Origin: Amycolatopsis camponoti
Lineage (GTDB): Bacteria; Actinomycetota; Actinomycetes; Mycobacteriales; Pseudonocardiaceae
Assembly: GCF_902497555.1 (NCBI RefSeq)
Contig: NZ_CABVGP010000002.1
Location: 2,616,501 to 2,680,500, forward strand
DNA: 64,000 nucleotides
Reading direction: 5' to 3'
Every line of letters begins with the position of its first letter. Positions within the stretch are counted from its first letter, which is position 1. This document shows positions 1-9,358 of this stretch, piece by piece. Under the pieces are notes generated by a model. The model was not told where the DNA came from. It made no database searches and worked only from the letters and a program-made list of their open reading frames with translations. Made by a program: the position numbers and the translations under genes.

Positions 1-418
1 CGCCGTAGCCGTAGGGCGAGACCGGGTCGACCAGCGTCACGGTGCGCGCGAGCGCGGGGTGCTCGCGCAGCAGCTGCAGCACCACGCCGCCGCCCATGCT
101 CCAGCCGACCAGGTGCGCGGCGCCGACGCCCAGCGCGACCAGCGTGGCGACCACGTCGTCGGCGTAGTCGCGCACCCCCCGCGTCGCGTCCACCGGCAGC
201 GGGTCGGTGCCGCCGAAGCCGCGCAGGTCCACCGCGATCGGGCGGTACCGCCGCGGGAGGTCGAGCATCGACTCCTGCCAGAAGGCCGAGGACGAGATGT
301 TGCCGTGCACGAACACGACCGGCTCGCCGTGCTCGCGGCCGGCCACCTCCAGCACGTGCGCGGTCAGCCGGTCGGTCGGCACCTTCGCCGAAGTGATTCC
401 GTCGAGGAGTGTGGTCAC
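1..418 (-). CDS. alpha/beta hydrolase, N-terminal part (runs off the left edge)
   Basis: This is the first 139 residues of an alpha/beta-hydrolase fold protein. It reads from a GTG at 418, preceded by a good ribosome site (AAAGGGA), to the window edge. Visible marks of the fold are the oxyanion strand VVFVHGN, the strand PIAVDLRGFGGTD, and the nucleophile elbow GWSMGG, whose Ser is the expected catalytic residue. The Asp and His of the triad would lie outside the window. The substrate cannot be told from this part; epoxide hydrolase, haloperoxidase-like and lactonase proteins all look like this. It lies 11 bases downstream of the lipase gene and on the same strand, so the two may be co-transcribed. 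Confidence 0.85.
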   Translation of the reverse strand, partial: MTTLLDGITSAKVPTDRLTAHVLEVAGREHGEPVVFVHGNISSSAFWQESMLDLPRRYRPIAVDLRGFGGTDPLPVDATRGVRDYADDVVATLVALGVGAAHLVGWSMGGGVVLQLLREHPALARTVTLVDPVSPYGYG

Positions 419-429
419 TGTCGTCCCTT

Positions 430-1689
430 TCACGCCAGCCAGCTCGTCACCTGGGACATCGACGCCGACGCCCAGCCCAGCTGCAAGTGGTTCACCGAAC
501 CGACCAGCGCCGTCGCGGCGAGGTGCCCGATGCCCGTGCTGTTCAACGCGCTGGCCACGAACACGATGCCGTCGCTCGGGCCCCGGTTCTCGTTGAACAC
601 GCCGACGATGTTGGGCGAGCCGCCGGCCAGCAGGTACACCGAGACGCTTGCCGGGGTGCCGGCGGACTGGATGGCGGAGATCATCGACCCGGCGTCGATC
701 GCGGCCTGGATGCCCGTCCCGTCGGTGTAGAAACCCTGGCCGCCGTAGTAGGTCGTGTACCAGTCCTGCTGCGAGCCGTCCACGCCGAACGTGCCGTCGA
801 AGCGGGCCAGCATCTGCCGCTGCCCGGGGTAGGTGTCCCAGCCGGCGGTGGGGGTGATCGACAGTTCCGGGTGGTAGGTGTACGCGCCGTAGCAGGTCAT
901 CCTGGTGTGCGGGCTCGGCGCGTTGATGTTGACGCCGCACTCCGGCCAGATCGACAGGTCGTGCGCGTAGCCGTGCGCGAACGGGTAGTCGTAGCCACCG
1001 TTCGGGCCGCCGAGGGTGATCAGCTTGCGCACGTCGCCGGCGTCGGTCCGGCCCCACGGGGGCTTCACCGAGGAGACGTACATCCGGGTGGACAGCTCTC
1101 CCTTGCTCCAGCCGACGAGGTCGACCTGGCTCACGCCCAGCCGGGCCTTGATCAGCGCGATCGCGTCGCCGACCTGCTGTGCCTGCTGGCGGTTCTCGCC
1201 CTGCTTGTGCGCGAAGCCGATGGCGAACACCCGGTACCCGCGCGAGCTGAGGTACTGCATCAGCCCGGTCGACGGGCAGGTCGCCGAACCGCATCCGAAG
1301 CCGCCGGATTCGTTCGGGTTGGCCCAGGCCCGGTCGGGGTTGTCGTTGGCCCCGTGGACCAGCAGCACCGGCGTGGTCTTCGCGCCGGTCGACCAGCCGG
1401 GTGCGGAGTAGAGCAGGAACCGCGACGAGGACGGCTGCGCCACGCCGCCGAAGAAGGTCAGCCGCTGCCCGTCCTGGTTGCCCCGTCCGTCCGGCGGATA
1501 CTGCTCGTCGGCGAATCCCGGTGTGGTGTCGCGGTAGCGCTCCACCTTGGCCCACCCGTTGGCGACGGTGCCGAACGTCGCCTCGTTGGTCAGGTAGGCG
1601 GGGGCGGCCGAGGCGACCGGCGGTGCCGGCGCGGCGACCTCCACACCGACGACGACGGCGGCAGCGGCCACCAGGCTGAGCAGGCGCAC
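430..1689 (-). CDS. secreted lipase/esterase of the alpha/beta-hydrolase fold
   Basis: A 419-residue exported hydrolase that probably cleaves esters or lipids outside the cell. The GTG at 1689 was chosen because GAGGAG sits just upstream and translation then starts directly with a signal peptide: an Arg, a hydrophobic core (LVAAAAVVVGV) and an Ala-X-Ala cleavage site (PVASAAPA, residues 23-30). A longer frame to 1803 would put an Arg-rich stretch before the signal. The oxyanion strand LLVHGANDN (109-117) and nucleophile elbow GWSKG (S195) are clear. Later PSDGIVFVASA and VNHLQLGW probably carry the catalytic Asp and His. Family known: bacterial triacylglycerol lipase-like esterases. The substrate is not determined. 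Confidence 0.85.
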   Translation of the reverse strand: MRLLSLVAAAAVVVGVEVAAPAPPVASAAPAYLTNEATFGTVANGWAKVERYRDTTPGFADEQYPPDGRGNQDGQRLTFFGGVAQPSSSRFLLYSAPGWSTGAKTTPVLLVHGANDNPDRAWANPNESGGFGCGSATCPSTGLMQYLSSRGYRVFAIGFAHKQGENRQQAQQVGDAIALIKARLGVSQVDLVGWSKGELSTRMYVSSVKPPWGRTDAGDVRKLITLGGPNGGYDYPFAHGYAHDLSIWPECGVNINAPSPHTRMTCYGAYTYHPELSITPTAGWDTYPGQRQMLARFDGTFGVDGSQQDWYTTYYGGQGFYTDGTGIQAAIDAGSMISAIQSAGTPASVSVYLLAGGSPNIVGVFNENRGPSDGIVFVASALNSTGIGHLAATALVGSVNHLQLGWASASMSQVTSWLA

Positions 1690-2167
1690 GACGGGCTCCT
1701 CACGACGCCGGGGGAACTCCGCAACTATCAGCCACCGGGCGAGCCAGGGCAATGTGCGCCGGCGACGTCCCGCGCGCCTCGGACATGGTCGTGGGCACCA
1801 CATCGAGGGGTGCGGTCACGGGGCGCCGAAGGTGCTCGGTCCAGGGTGCCTCGGGGTGAGGGCGGCCGCCGCGTCGACGCACACGCGGTGCCCGCTTTGA
1901 CACGCGAACGTGGGAGATTCCCGCAGGAGGCAGCTCACTCAAGCTGCAGGTCAATGGCGAACTTCAGTGTGGGGTTATAGATCAACTCAGTCCTCGGACA
2001 CCTTGTGGGCTCAAGTCCCCGGTGAAACATCGCGGTCGGCTTGGCCCTGCGTTGGTCGCTACGCGCGTTTAATCGATCCTCGTCGGAGGAGAGTACAACT
2101 CACGCTGCTTGCGCGATAGTTATTCGCCGACAATGCTTAATTGCTAGGGCATCGCATCGGTAACTTC
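1690..2167. other. intergenic region and probable left edge of the defence island
   Basis: No convincing gene is seen in these 478 bases; the open frames here are Arg-rich and have no ribosome site. The stretch near 1960-2165 is visibly richer in A and T than its surroundings. It holds a DosR-box-like palindrome at 2007-2020 (GGGCTCAAGTCCCC) and one copy of a 13-base repeat, GTCCTCGGACACC (1990-2002), that recurs at 13809-13821 beyond the two defence operons. The change of base composition suggests a boundary of acquired DNA. Confidence 0.4.
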
Positions 2168-4732
2168 TTAGTCCTGCGTTTCTTCGGTCCAGTCGACGGT
2201 CCGCCGGTACTCGGGGTGGTTGCGATCCATCAACGCCGCCAGGTGAATCGGCGCCGGATAGCTCGTTCGCCCGTCCCAGGACACCGCGTGGTCGCACAGC
2301 CGCGCCGCTGCGACGGCGTAGCGTTGCGGGTCCGAGTCCGATCCGACGACCACGATCTCGGTGCTGGTGTGGGCATACCACGTGTGCTTGCCCGTTTCCG
2401 CGTCCGTGGACCAGCGCCCGCTGTCGAGGCCCGCTCGGCTGTGCCGTCCGCCGCCGGCGAACTGACGAGGGATGTTGGCCAAGATCCACGTGTTGGCGGA
2501 GACCGAACCGTCGAGCCGGTACAGCGACCGTGTCGTCTTCACGGTGCGCGGGTCTTTTCCAGCCTCGGCAGCGGGTTTGCGCACCTCGACCGGACGCGGC
2601 AGGTCGCGCGTTCCCGACGTGACGCGGACGACGGCTCGCGGCCGATGCCCGAGCGCAGGATCCCAGCCGGGCAACGCCGGCCGCCCGCCGACCCGGCCCG
2701 CGGCGTCCGGTTCGACGTCGAGGTTCTTGTTCGCCAGCAGCGGCCACAACGAGCGCGAGCTGTCGCCGGAGATCATCACCACGTAGCCCGCACCGGTGGC
2801 CACGTGCGGGCGCAGCTGACCAAGTGCGGTGTCGATCGCCGCGACGAGGCCTTCGTCCTGCCGCTTGCCACCAGGCAGCGGCTGGGCGCGGAACGCCGTG
2901 TTCGCGATGAAGTAGTCCTGCCACCCGGTTCCCCTGCCGGTCTTCGGGTGCGGTGAGAATTGATAAGCGAGAGTCCGCCAGTGCTCCCCGTCGGGAATCA
3001 TGGCGACGAGCGACCAGCTGAGCTTCGGTGCGCCCTTGGTCCAGGCCGCCCCCCGCTGTGCTCGCACGTGCAGGCCGACGTAAGTGACTGGATCAGTCGT
3101 CCCGAGGCTGCCCGAGGCCAGCGCAGCGGTCAACCTTGGGTGAACCAGACCAGCGGCCCGCAGCAGGTCGGCCACGGCGTTGTTGCCCGCATGGTCTTTC
3201 GCCGGATCCTCCGCGCCCTCGGCCGTCGCGAGGAACTGGGCCAAGACACCGCGCTCGGCGAGCATCCGGCTGACCACCGGCTTCGCGTCCTCGTCGAGCG
3301 GCCGGCCGTCGAACTCGGTTTCACACAGCGCCAGGACTCGGGTCCCATCCGGAGCGACGAGGTGCGGAACCTGATTGAGCGCCGCGTCGCGCTCGCGGTG
3401 TCCGCTGCCGTGGGCCAGCAGCGAGGCCGCATGGTGGAACACGACTTCGACGTGTGCTCCGGCTTGGACCACCGTGTCCTCCGGGACACCCTCCGAGAGG
3501 TATGGCCGGGCGAAGTGGTGGGCCAGCAGCCGCTGCAGCCGGGCGCGGGTGCGCTGGGTGTGGTACAGCGCCAGGACGCGCAGCCGCTCGCCGCCGGAGG
3601 CCTTGATGATCGCGGGCAGTCCGCTCTCGTCGAGCAGATCGGCGTCCCGACCTGCGGTGACGACCCGCTTGGCTTGCCCGGAGAACCGGTGGCCCCGCAC
3701 TTCGCAGGCGGTCACGTTCGGCACCTCGAACGCTTCCGCGGCGTAGCGGCTCAGTTCGCGCACGGTGTACATGCCCACGCCGCGGCCGATCGGGAACCGG
3801 ACCGATTTCGGCACCAGGGCCCGCAGCCGTCCCGGGACGCCGGCGAGGTCGAGGTCGCCGGGCTCGAGCAGGTTCTCGCCGCGGAGACGATGCGACACCG
3901 ACAAAGCGATGCCGCTCGTCACCTCGATCCTGGCGCCGCGGCCCTCCATGGTGAGGCAAAGCAGTGGGTCGTCGCCGCGGCGCGGTGCCAACCAGGCACT
4001 GCGGGCGCCTCTGAGCCACCGGCTCAAGCGCGACACCGACGGGTCGACCACCACGACCGGGGTCCGGACACCGGGCAACGTCTTCATGAGCAGCCGGACT
4101 CGCAGTGCCGCGTAGCAGAGTTCGCCACCCTCCTTCCAGGCGCTGGACCACAACGCCTGATCGGCCCAGACCACCAGGTTCCCGTCGGTGTCCGCTCGCA
4201 GCGGCACCTCGCGGCCATCGACTCGCCACGGCATGCCGGCCAGCCTGCGAGCGCACTCCCACGTGGCGGCGTCGTAAACCCAGTTCGGGGCGTCGGGCTG
4301 GTCACCGATGTGGTGCACCTGCTCGGCGAGTGACACCTGCTCGACCGCGCTGTCGGCGACCAGGTCCGCCAGCTCGCTCGGGTAGCTGAAGACGATCTCG
4401 TCATCAGGTACGCCGAGCACCGCCTGCTCCCACAGCACGAAGGCGTCGTGGACGTCACGCCGGTCCAGCGGGGCGCTGGAGACAAGTCGCTGTGGTGCCT
4501 GGTGTTTGCTGGCGGGAAACAGATTCACGCAGGCGCTGCTGTAGGCGCGCAGTGCCGTAGCCAGCCCCGAGTAGGGGAGATTGACCTCTCTGCGCACCCT
4601 CACCCGGTAGCGAGCCCGCAGTCGGCTCCACGCGTCGTCGACGCTGGTCGGCAGCCGGTGGACGTGCGCTGTCCCGTGCAGCACCTCGGTGAGTGGATAG
4701 GCCAGCAGGGAAAGCCTTTTGTCACCGGTCAT
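2168..4732 (-). CDS. pPIWI-RE protein (Argonaute-like MID plus RNase H fold)
   Basis: An 854-residue protein of the pPIWI-RE class, the central protein of a predicted three-gene defence module. The ATG at 4732 overlaps the stop of the helicase gene by ATGA, so it is translated as part of that operon. Residues from about 550 to the end form the RNase H-like PIWI domain: it opens with TYVGLHVRAQ, carries SGDSSRSLWPLLANK (about 655-669), and ends with the class hallmark SYPAPIHLA (about 825-833) before a short tail. The N-terminal 500 residues would hold the X and MID-type domains. In the family this protein is predicted to bind a guide or an RNA-DNA hybrid. I could not settle whether all acidic catalytic residues are kept. 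Confidence 0.85.
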   Translation of the reverse strand: MTGDKRLSLLAYPLTEVLHGTAHVHRLPTSVDDAWSRLRARYRVRVRREVNLPYSGLATALRAYSSACVNLFPASKHQAPQRLVSSAPLDRRDVHDAFVLWEQAVLGVPDDEIVFSYPSELADLVADSAVEQVSLAEQVHHIGDQPDAPNWVYDAATWECARRLAGMPWRVDGREVPLRADTDGNLVVWADQALWSSAWKEGGELCYAALRVRLLMKTLPGVRTPVVVVDPSVSRLSRWLRGARSAWLAPRRGDDPLLCLTMEGRGARIEVTSGIALSVSHRLRGENLLEPGDLDLAGVPGRLRALVPKSVRFPIGRGVGMYTVRELSRYAAEAFEVPNVTACEVRGHRFSGQAKRVVTAGRDADLLDESGLPAIIKASGGERLRVLALYHTQRTRARLQRLLAHHFARPYLSEGVPEDTVVQAGAHVEVVFHHAASLLAHGSGHRERDAALNQVPHLVAPDGTRVLALCETEFDGRPLDEDAKPVVSRMLAERGVLAQFLATAEGAEDPAKDHAGNNAVADLLRAAGLVHPRLTAALASGSLGTTDPVTYVGLHVRAQRGAAWTKGAPKLSWSLVAMIPDGEHWRTLAYQFSPHPKTGRGTGWQDYFIANTAFRAQPLPGGKRQDEGLVAAIDTALGQLRPHVATGAGYVVMISGDSSRSLWPLLANKNLDVEPDAAGRVGGRPALPGWDPALGHRPRAVVRVTSGTRDLPRPVEVRKPAAEAGKDPRTVKTTRSLYRLDGSVSANTWILANIPRQFAGGGRHSRAGLDSGRWSTDAETGKHTWYAHTSTEIVVVGSDSDPQRYAVAAARLCDHAVSWDGRTSYPAPIHLAALMDRNHPEYRRTVDWTEETQD

Positions 4733-7700
4733 GGCCGGACCTCCTCGGCGCCGATCCCGGCGAAGTCCAGCCAGGAAACGAGTGTCGAGCCGTAGATGCG
4801 GCGGAGCTCGCGCTGTTCGACCGGCTTGAGGTTTTCGTGATAGTAGCCGAGAAGGCCCGGGATGTCCGTGCCGTACTTGGGGTCGTGGAATGCTCCGTCC
4901 GTGAGGTACAGCTCCACCGGAGTGCCGCCACGCCGCGCCCGGCCCGCCAGCTGGATCATGTCGACGAGCATCCCGGCGACCACCTCTGCCTTGAGCGTTC
5001 GGTGCAGCCTGCTGAACCGCGGATCGCTGGTGAGAATGCGGAACAGTCGTGAGAACGCGCGTTTGCGCTGCTCGGCCCACGTCGCCACCGGGTCGGCTCC
5101 GGGGTGGCTCCCGCCCAGAGCGTGCGCGTTGACGCTGGCGAACATCTCCGCGGAGTCGGTCAGCTGGGTCGGTGGGCGCACGCACACCCACACCGAGGCC
5201 AGGGCGGAGCGCTGGTCGTCGGGCACCAGGATGTTGAGACCGCGGGCTACGAGGCTCAGCGGTGCGATGCACACCTTGACCTCCGGGTGTAGCTCCGGCA
5301 GGGACTCCAGTTCGTCGATGGTCAGAGTCACGACTTCGGTGGGGAGCACCACCGATGACGGGGAACCACTTCGGGGTACGACGACCGCCAGCCAGCCACA
5401 ATCGGGTATCCGGCTCGCTATCCCGGCGGCGAGCAATGCGGCGTGCCGGTAGGAGTTGCCGACCAGCATGCACAGCTCGCGGTCCGGATCGGTGGCGGCC
5501 AGCAATTGCAGGTGCGGGTCGAGGTGCTGGTCCCAGAGGAACTCGCCGAGTTCGCGGATCGCCGCCGGTTTCCCCGACTCACCGCGGCCGCCGATCCGAA
5601 TGGTGGTCTCGGCTTGCTTGTCGAGGGCTTGCCCGGCCCTGGTCGTGAAGGCGCCCGGCGTGGCGTCGGTCATCGCGTAGGTGATATTCGTGCGGACGTG
5701 CTCGCGAGCTGCGCCGGGGAAGTACGCCGTGGCGGACAAGCCGAGCACCTGCCGTTCCACACCCGCCGCGGCGAGCGCGACCGTACCGCCCAGCTGGACG
5801 ACCGTCGTGTGCGGGTCGCCTCCCACCGCCTGCACGGACAGGGTCCCGCCGGGCCGGGGATCCTCGACCCGTTCGATCCGGAACCCGAACAGCAGGTAAC
5901 CCAACGGCCCGTACGGGATCGCCTGGTGCTGGGCCACGGTCCCCAGCTGCTCGGCGAGTGCCCGTGCGGCAGGCATCTCCGTCCCCGGGGTGGCGACGGC
6001 GAAGGTGAGCCGGGTCAACGCCTGGTGCAGCGCGCCTAGCCAAGTGCGCACGAGCAGCGCATTGACCACCTCGCGGCGGTTGTCCGGCTCGGCGACGTGC
6101 TTGGTGAGCACCTCGTGGAGCCGGTGCCGGATCTCCCGGATGCGATCTTGGCCGCTGTCGTTGCTGACGGCCGAGGTCAGCAGATCGGCGACCTCCGCCA
6201 GCCACGCCGGCAACTCCGTGCCACCGGCTCCACCGGTATCCGGGAACAACATGTTGAACTGCTGGTAGACCTCGGCTGGTACGTCGTCCGATGTGTCATC
6301 GCTGCTGTCGGCTATTCCGAACAGGTGGGTGAGAAGCATCCGGTCGCGCGAACCGGGCAGATGCCAGCCTGAGTCCACGCTGTCGGGCGCGGGCTTGCGC
6401 GAACGAGGAGTGGCGGGGCGCTCGTCGCCCAGCCACAGCTCGCCTTCCAAGACGTAATTGAGGAACTGGTCGGCCAAGAACCGGGTGCGTGTGAGCGGTG
6501 GCACGACCTCGCGGTCTTCGGCCGGCAACAGCATGCTCCGTTCGGTGTCCAGCCGGACGAGCGGAAGCTCGGTCGCCATGCCACTGGCCGCGAGCTTCAG
6601 CTGCCGCGCACCCGCGTCGAACATGTTGCTCTGCAGCAGGTCCACCTCGTCGACCAAGAGCACCGCGCAACGGCGCAGCAGGAACTCTCGCACCGGCAGG
6701 CGATTCAGCTCTACCCCGTCGACCCGCACCGGGACGGGCACACTGCCGTCGACGAAGTTGTGGTGGTTGGTGACGACGATGTCGGCGGACGCCGCCTCAT
6801 GCAGGCCGCGGTGCCGGCCGCACACGCCGAGGTAAGGACAAGCGTGCCGGGGCGAGGGTTGTCGTTTGCGCTTGGGATCAGGCTGCTCCACCGCGGGACG
6901 CAACCCGGTGCACGGCTCGTCAGGGGCAATGGGTGGCGGCCCGTCGACCACCAGCGCTGTGAGCGCGCAACCGTAGCCCAAGGCGTCGAACCGGTCCCAC
7001 TGTCCGCGCTTGGCCGCGTGCTCGGCCTTCTCCGCGAGGCGCCGGGGCGACACCAGCGCTCTACAGCTCCGGGGTAGCCGCAGGACCTGGAGGTCCCCGG
7101 TGATCTTGTCGGCGGTTTCCATGGCTTCGTGGACAGTGCCGACCACTATCGCGACGGGAATGCCGGAACGGGCCAAGTGCTTGGCTAGAAGCCTGATAAG
7201 GACGGATTTGCCGACTCCGGTCGGTGCGTTCAGAAGCCGGGTCCTGCCGGACCGCAGCAGAAGCTCGGTCACCAGGACGTCCTCGTCGTCACGCAGTCCG
7301 GCGAACAGCTCCCGGAGGACCTTTTCCTGCCAGTTCTTCTTGCCACGGCATTGTGCGATCTCCGCGGCCAGTTGCAGCAGTTGCTCGGGCTTGACCGCCA
7401 AGTCAGCCAAAAAAGGCGTGGTGTCGAGGGTGACCGGGTCGACGGTAGCGTTCGCCGCCGCAGCCGGAAGATCTACGACGGACTCTCCTCGCCATCCGAA
7501 CGTCCACCTGCCCGGTCCCGCCACGGGCAGCGGGCTCCTGTTCTGCGCGTACTTCTCCTCGGCTTCCTGCACCAGGTGTGCGACAAGATCGAGGGGGCGT
7601 TGTCCGTGCCGCGCCACCACCGCCACGACCTCGTTGCCGGGTACGTCGTCCGGGCTGGCGTAGGGGCTGTCCGGATCCGTGCACAGGGCACGCGCTGCCT

Positions 7701-7941
7701 CGAGGAACCGGCGAGGTGCCCCGATTTCGTTGGGCCTGATCCGCAAGAACCGTCCCACCAGGCGCTTCGTGGCCTCCGGCTGAGTGGCCCAGGCGCGCCA
7801 CAGATCGAGCCGGCCCCCGGCGATGAGCGCGGCCGCGTCCAGAGGCACGTTCATTCGTTCGTCGGGACCCGGAAACCCGAAGAACTCCTCGGCGAGCGCA
7901 CAGGCGATCTGGGTGGCGATGCCGCTCGGTGTGGTGGTCAT
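4729..7941 (-). CDS. DinG/XPD-type helicase of the pPIWI-RE module
   Basis: A 1070-residue superfamily 2 helicase. The Walker A motif NAPTGVGKS spans about residues 238-246. Four cysteines (C325, C344, C368, C374) between motifs I and II fit the 4Fe-4S cluster of the DinG/XPD group. The DEAH-box equivalent is DEVD (431-434), and motif VI is [10 protein letters not shown] near the C-terminus. The first 230 residues are specific to this family. Its ATG (7941) and its stop (4729) overlap both neighbours by four bases, which is strong evidence for a single operon with the nuclease and pPIWI-RE genes. In this module the helicase is predicted to unwind or remodel nucleic acid for the PIWI and nuclease partners. 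Confidence 0.88.
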   Translation of the reverse strand: MTTTPSGIATQIACALAEEFFGFPGPDERMNVPLDAAALIAGGRLDLWRAWATQPEATKRLVGRFLRIRPNEIGAPRRFLEAARALCTDPDSPYASPDDVPGNEVVAVVARHGQRPLDLVAHLVQEAEEKYAQNRSPLPVAGPGRWTFGWRGESVVDLPAAAANATVDPVTLDTTPFLADLAVKPEQLLQLAAEIAQCRGKKNWQEKVLRELFAGLRDDEDVLVTELLLRSGRTRLLNAPTGVGKSVLIRLLAKHLARSGIPVAIVVGTVHEAMETADKITGDLQVLRLPRSCRALVSPRRLAEKAEHAAKRGQWDRFDALGYGCALTALVVDGPPPIAPDEPCTGLRPAVEQPDPKRKRQPSPRHACPYLGVCGRHRGLHEAASADIVVTNHHNFVDGSVPVPVRVDGVELNRLPVREFLLRRCAVLLVDEVDLLQSNMFDAGARQLKLAASGMATELPLVRLDTERSMLLPAEDREVVPPLTRTRFLADQFLNYVLEGELWLGDERPATPRSRKPAPDSVDSGWHLPGSRDRMLLTHLFGIADSSDDTSDDVPAEVYQQFNMLFPDTGGAGGTELPAWLAEVADLLTSAVSNDSGQDRIREIRHRLHEVLTKHVAEPDNRREVVNALLVRTWLGALHQALTRLTFAVATPGTEMPAARALAEQLGTVAQHQAIPYGPLGYLLFGFRIERVEDPRPGGTLSVQAVGGDPHTTVVQLGGTVALAAAGVERQVLGLSATAYFPGAAREHVRTNITYAMTDATPGAFTTRAGQALDKQAETTIRIGGRGESGKPAAIRELGEFLWDQHLDPHLQLLAATDPDRELCMLVGNSYRHAALLAAGIASRIPDCGWLAVVVPRSGSPSSVVLPTEVVTLTIDELESLPELHPEVKVCIAPLSLVARGLNILVPDDQRSALASVWVCVRPPTQLTDSAEMFASVNAHALGGSHPGADPVATWAEQRKRAFSRLFRILTSDPRFSRLHRTLKAEVVAGMLVDMIQLAGRARRGGTPVELYLTDGAFHDPKYGTDIPGLLGYYHENLKPVEQRELRRIYGSTLVSWLDFAGIGAEEVRP

Positions 7942-9152
7942 GCCGACACCGTCGCGGCGTCATCGAGTTCTGCCAGGAAGCCTTTCATCGTGGCGGCCCG
8001 GTACCCGGAGCCACCGATCAGGTGCTGCAGCAGGTCCAGGCTCGAGCGCTGGTGATCGGGAACGACGATGACCAGGCCTGGTGCCGCGGGGCGGTTACCG
8101 CGCAACGCCTCGCCCAGAGCGACGGGAGATGCCCACGCCTTCGCGTCCACGCGCCACGACTGGCCGCCGAGCTCGATCGCGAGGTCGTAGCGATCGCGAT
8201 GCGGCCACATTTCCACATCCGCTTTCAGGTCGAGCGCGTGATCTCGGATTCCGCATTCCAGCAAGCCGGGCAAGGTCACGTACCGCCAGACGACGCGGGA
8301 TACTGCCAGCGACTCCTTCGTAGCGGGCTGCGCGGGCACCGGCCGGGCGCGTTCGCCCACGGGTTGCAGCTCGGGTGCCTTGTCCGCGCGGTTTTCGGCC
8401 CGGCAGGTGTACATCACTCCGCGGCGAGCGTGCGCCTCACAGCGGACGTCCACGATCGGCCCCTTTCCGAGCACCCGCATCGGCCACCGACACTTCGGGC
8501 AGGCGAAGAACCAGCCGCGTACCTGCCGCCACGACCAGTCCGCGACGGGTTCGTAGAATTGGGGCAGCAGGCTGTCCCAAGTGCGGCGCAGCGTCCGGAG
8601 ATCGCCGACCGGTTGCTCGACGAGCTGGGTACGCAACCGCACGTAGTCCGCCTCTGTCATCCTGCGCAGTACTTCGTAAACCCGCCGTTCTTCCTGCTCG
8701 GAGGCCATCCGGTCCCACGGCCAGAACTGATCGAGTGCGGCGGACGGCACCAGGAACTCCGCGCACAGGTCCTCGGCCTCGTCGGTGAACCGGCCCTCCG
8801 CGTCGAGCAGCACGACGTCGGCGATGCCGCTGGTGTCCACGTCGCGGGGGAGCAGGGCCCCCACCGGTTCTCTCAGCCCGGCGCGGAATCGAGCCATGGA
8901 GGGAGCTCGGCCGAGGGGATGCGTGGCACCGAGCACGCCAAGGCAGGTCATCAGCGCGCGCGCCTTCCGTTCCGCGGGAAGATTGGGGTCGCCGAGTACG
9001 GCCGCCGCGAGGCAACAGGCCGTGATCGCACGGCCGCGACGAGGATCCGCCGGGATGGTGGCCGGCGGATCGGAATCGGCCAGGTACTCCTCCACGAACA
9101 CGACCTTCCTCGGGATCGTCGGTGTGCGATGTGATTTCGGCGAAGAGCTCAT
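7938..9152 (-). CDS. zinc-ribbon restriction-endonuclease-like protein of the pPIWI-RE module
   Basis: A 404-residue protein and the first gene of the pPIWI-RE operon. The middle holds a zinc ribbon (C218, C221, C238, C250). The C-terminal part has a PD-(D/E)XK nuclease signature: D323 in RYDLAIELG and the pair D336/K338 in WRVDAKAW, followed by a strand LVIVVPDHQ. This fits the restriction-enzyme-like component that always accompanies pPIWI-RE. I chose the ATG at 9152 because residues before it in the longer frame (to 9266) look non-coding and the choice leaves about 200 bases for divergent promoters. The start is the least certain part of this call. Confidence 0.8.
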   Translation of the reverse strand: MSSSPKSHRTPTIPRKVVFVEEYLADSDPPATIPADPRRGRAITACCLAAAVLGDPNLPAERKARALMTCLGVLGATHPLGRAPSMARFRAGLREPVGALLPRDVDTSGIADVVLLDAEGRFTDEAEDLCAEFLVPSAALDQFWPWDRMASEQEERRVYEVLRRMTEADYVRLRTQLVEQPVGDLRTLRRTWDSLLPQFYEPVADWSWRQVRGWFFACPKCRWPMRVLGKGPIVDVRCEAHARRGVMYTCRAENRADKAPELQPVGERARPVPAQPATKESLAVSRVVWRYVTLPGLLECGIRDHALDLKADVEMWPHRDRYDLAIELGGQSWRVDAKAWASPVALGEALRGNRPAAPGLVIVVPDHQRSSLDLLQHLIGGSGYRAATMKGFLAELDDAATVSA

Positions 9153-9358
9153 CGCGCGGCCGAAACGGAAATTCGTCCGCTGCAGCACCAGCACGGTGAT
9201 CGGCAGCAAAGCACAGGACCACGCCGTGGTCAAACCCGCTGACCTGCATCGACCGGTCAATTTCATGACATTTCCAGGACACCGAGGGTCCGGTCGCGGG
9301 TGTGGTGATCCGGCTGTTTAGCTTGTCGCTCGTGTCGCGCCGATCGGAAGGAGGGGGC
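9153..9358. promoter_or_regulatory. divergent promoter region between the two defence operons
   Basis: About 200 bases separate the start of the pPIWI-RE operon (minus) from the SEFIR gene (plus). Both operons must be driven from here. No single promoter could be assigned with confidence. The SEFIR ribosome site GGAAGGAGG lies just before its ATG. If the nuclease protein begins at the alternative ATG at 9266, the shared region shrinks to about 90 bases. Confidence 0.45.

Noticed and set aside
1..1980. Long plus-strand open frames over the hydrolase and lipase genes
   Set aside because: They are Arg/His/Pro-rich antisense frames without ribosome sites. The minus strand carries signal peptide and catalytic motifs.
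4733..5473. N-terminal extension of the pPIWI-RE frame up to 5473
   Set aside because: It lies wholly inside the helicase gene, is low-complexity in composition, and the ATG at 4732 fits the ATGA coupling.
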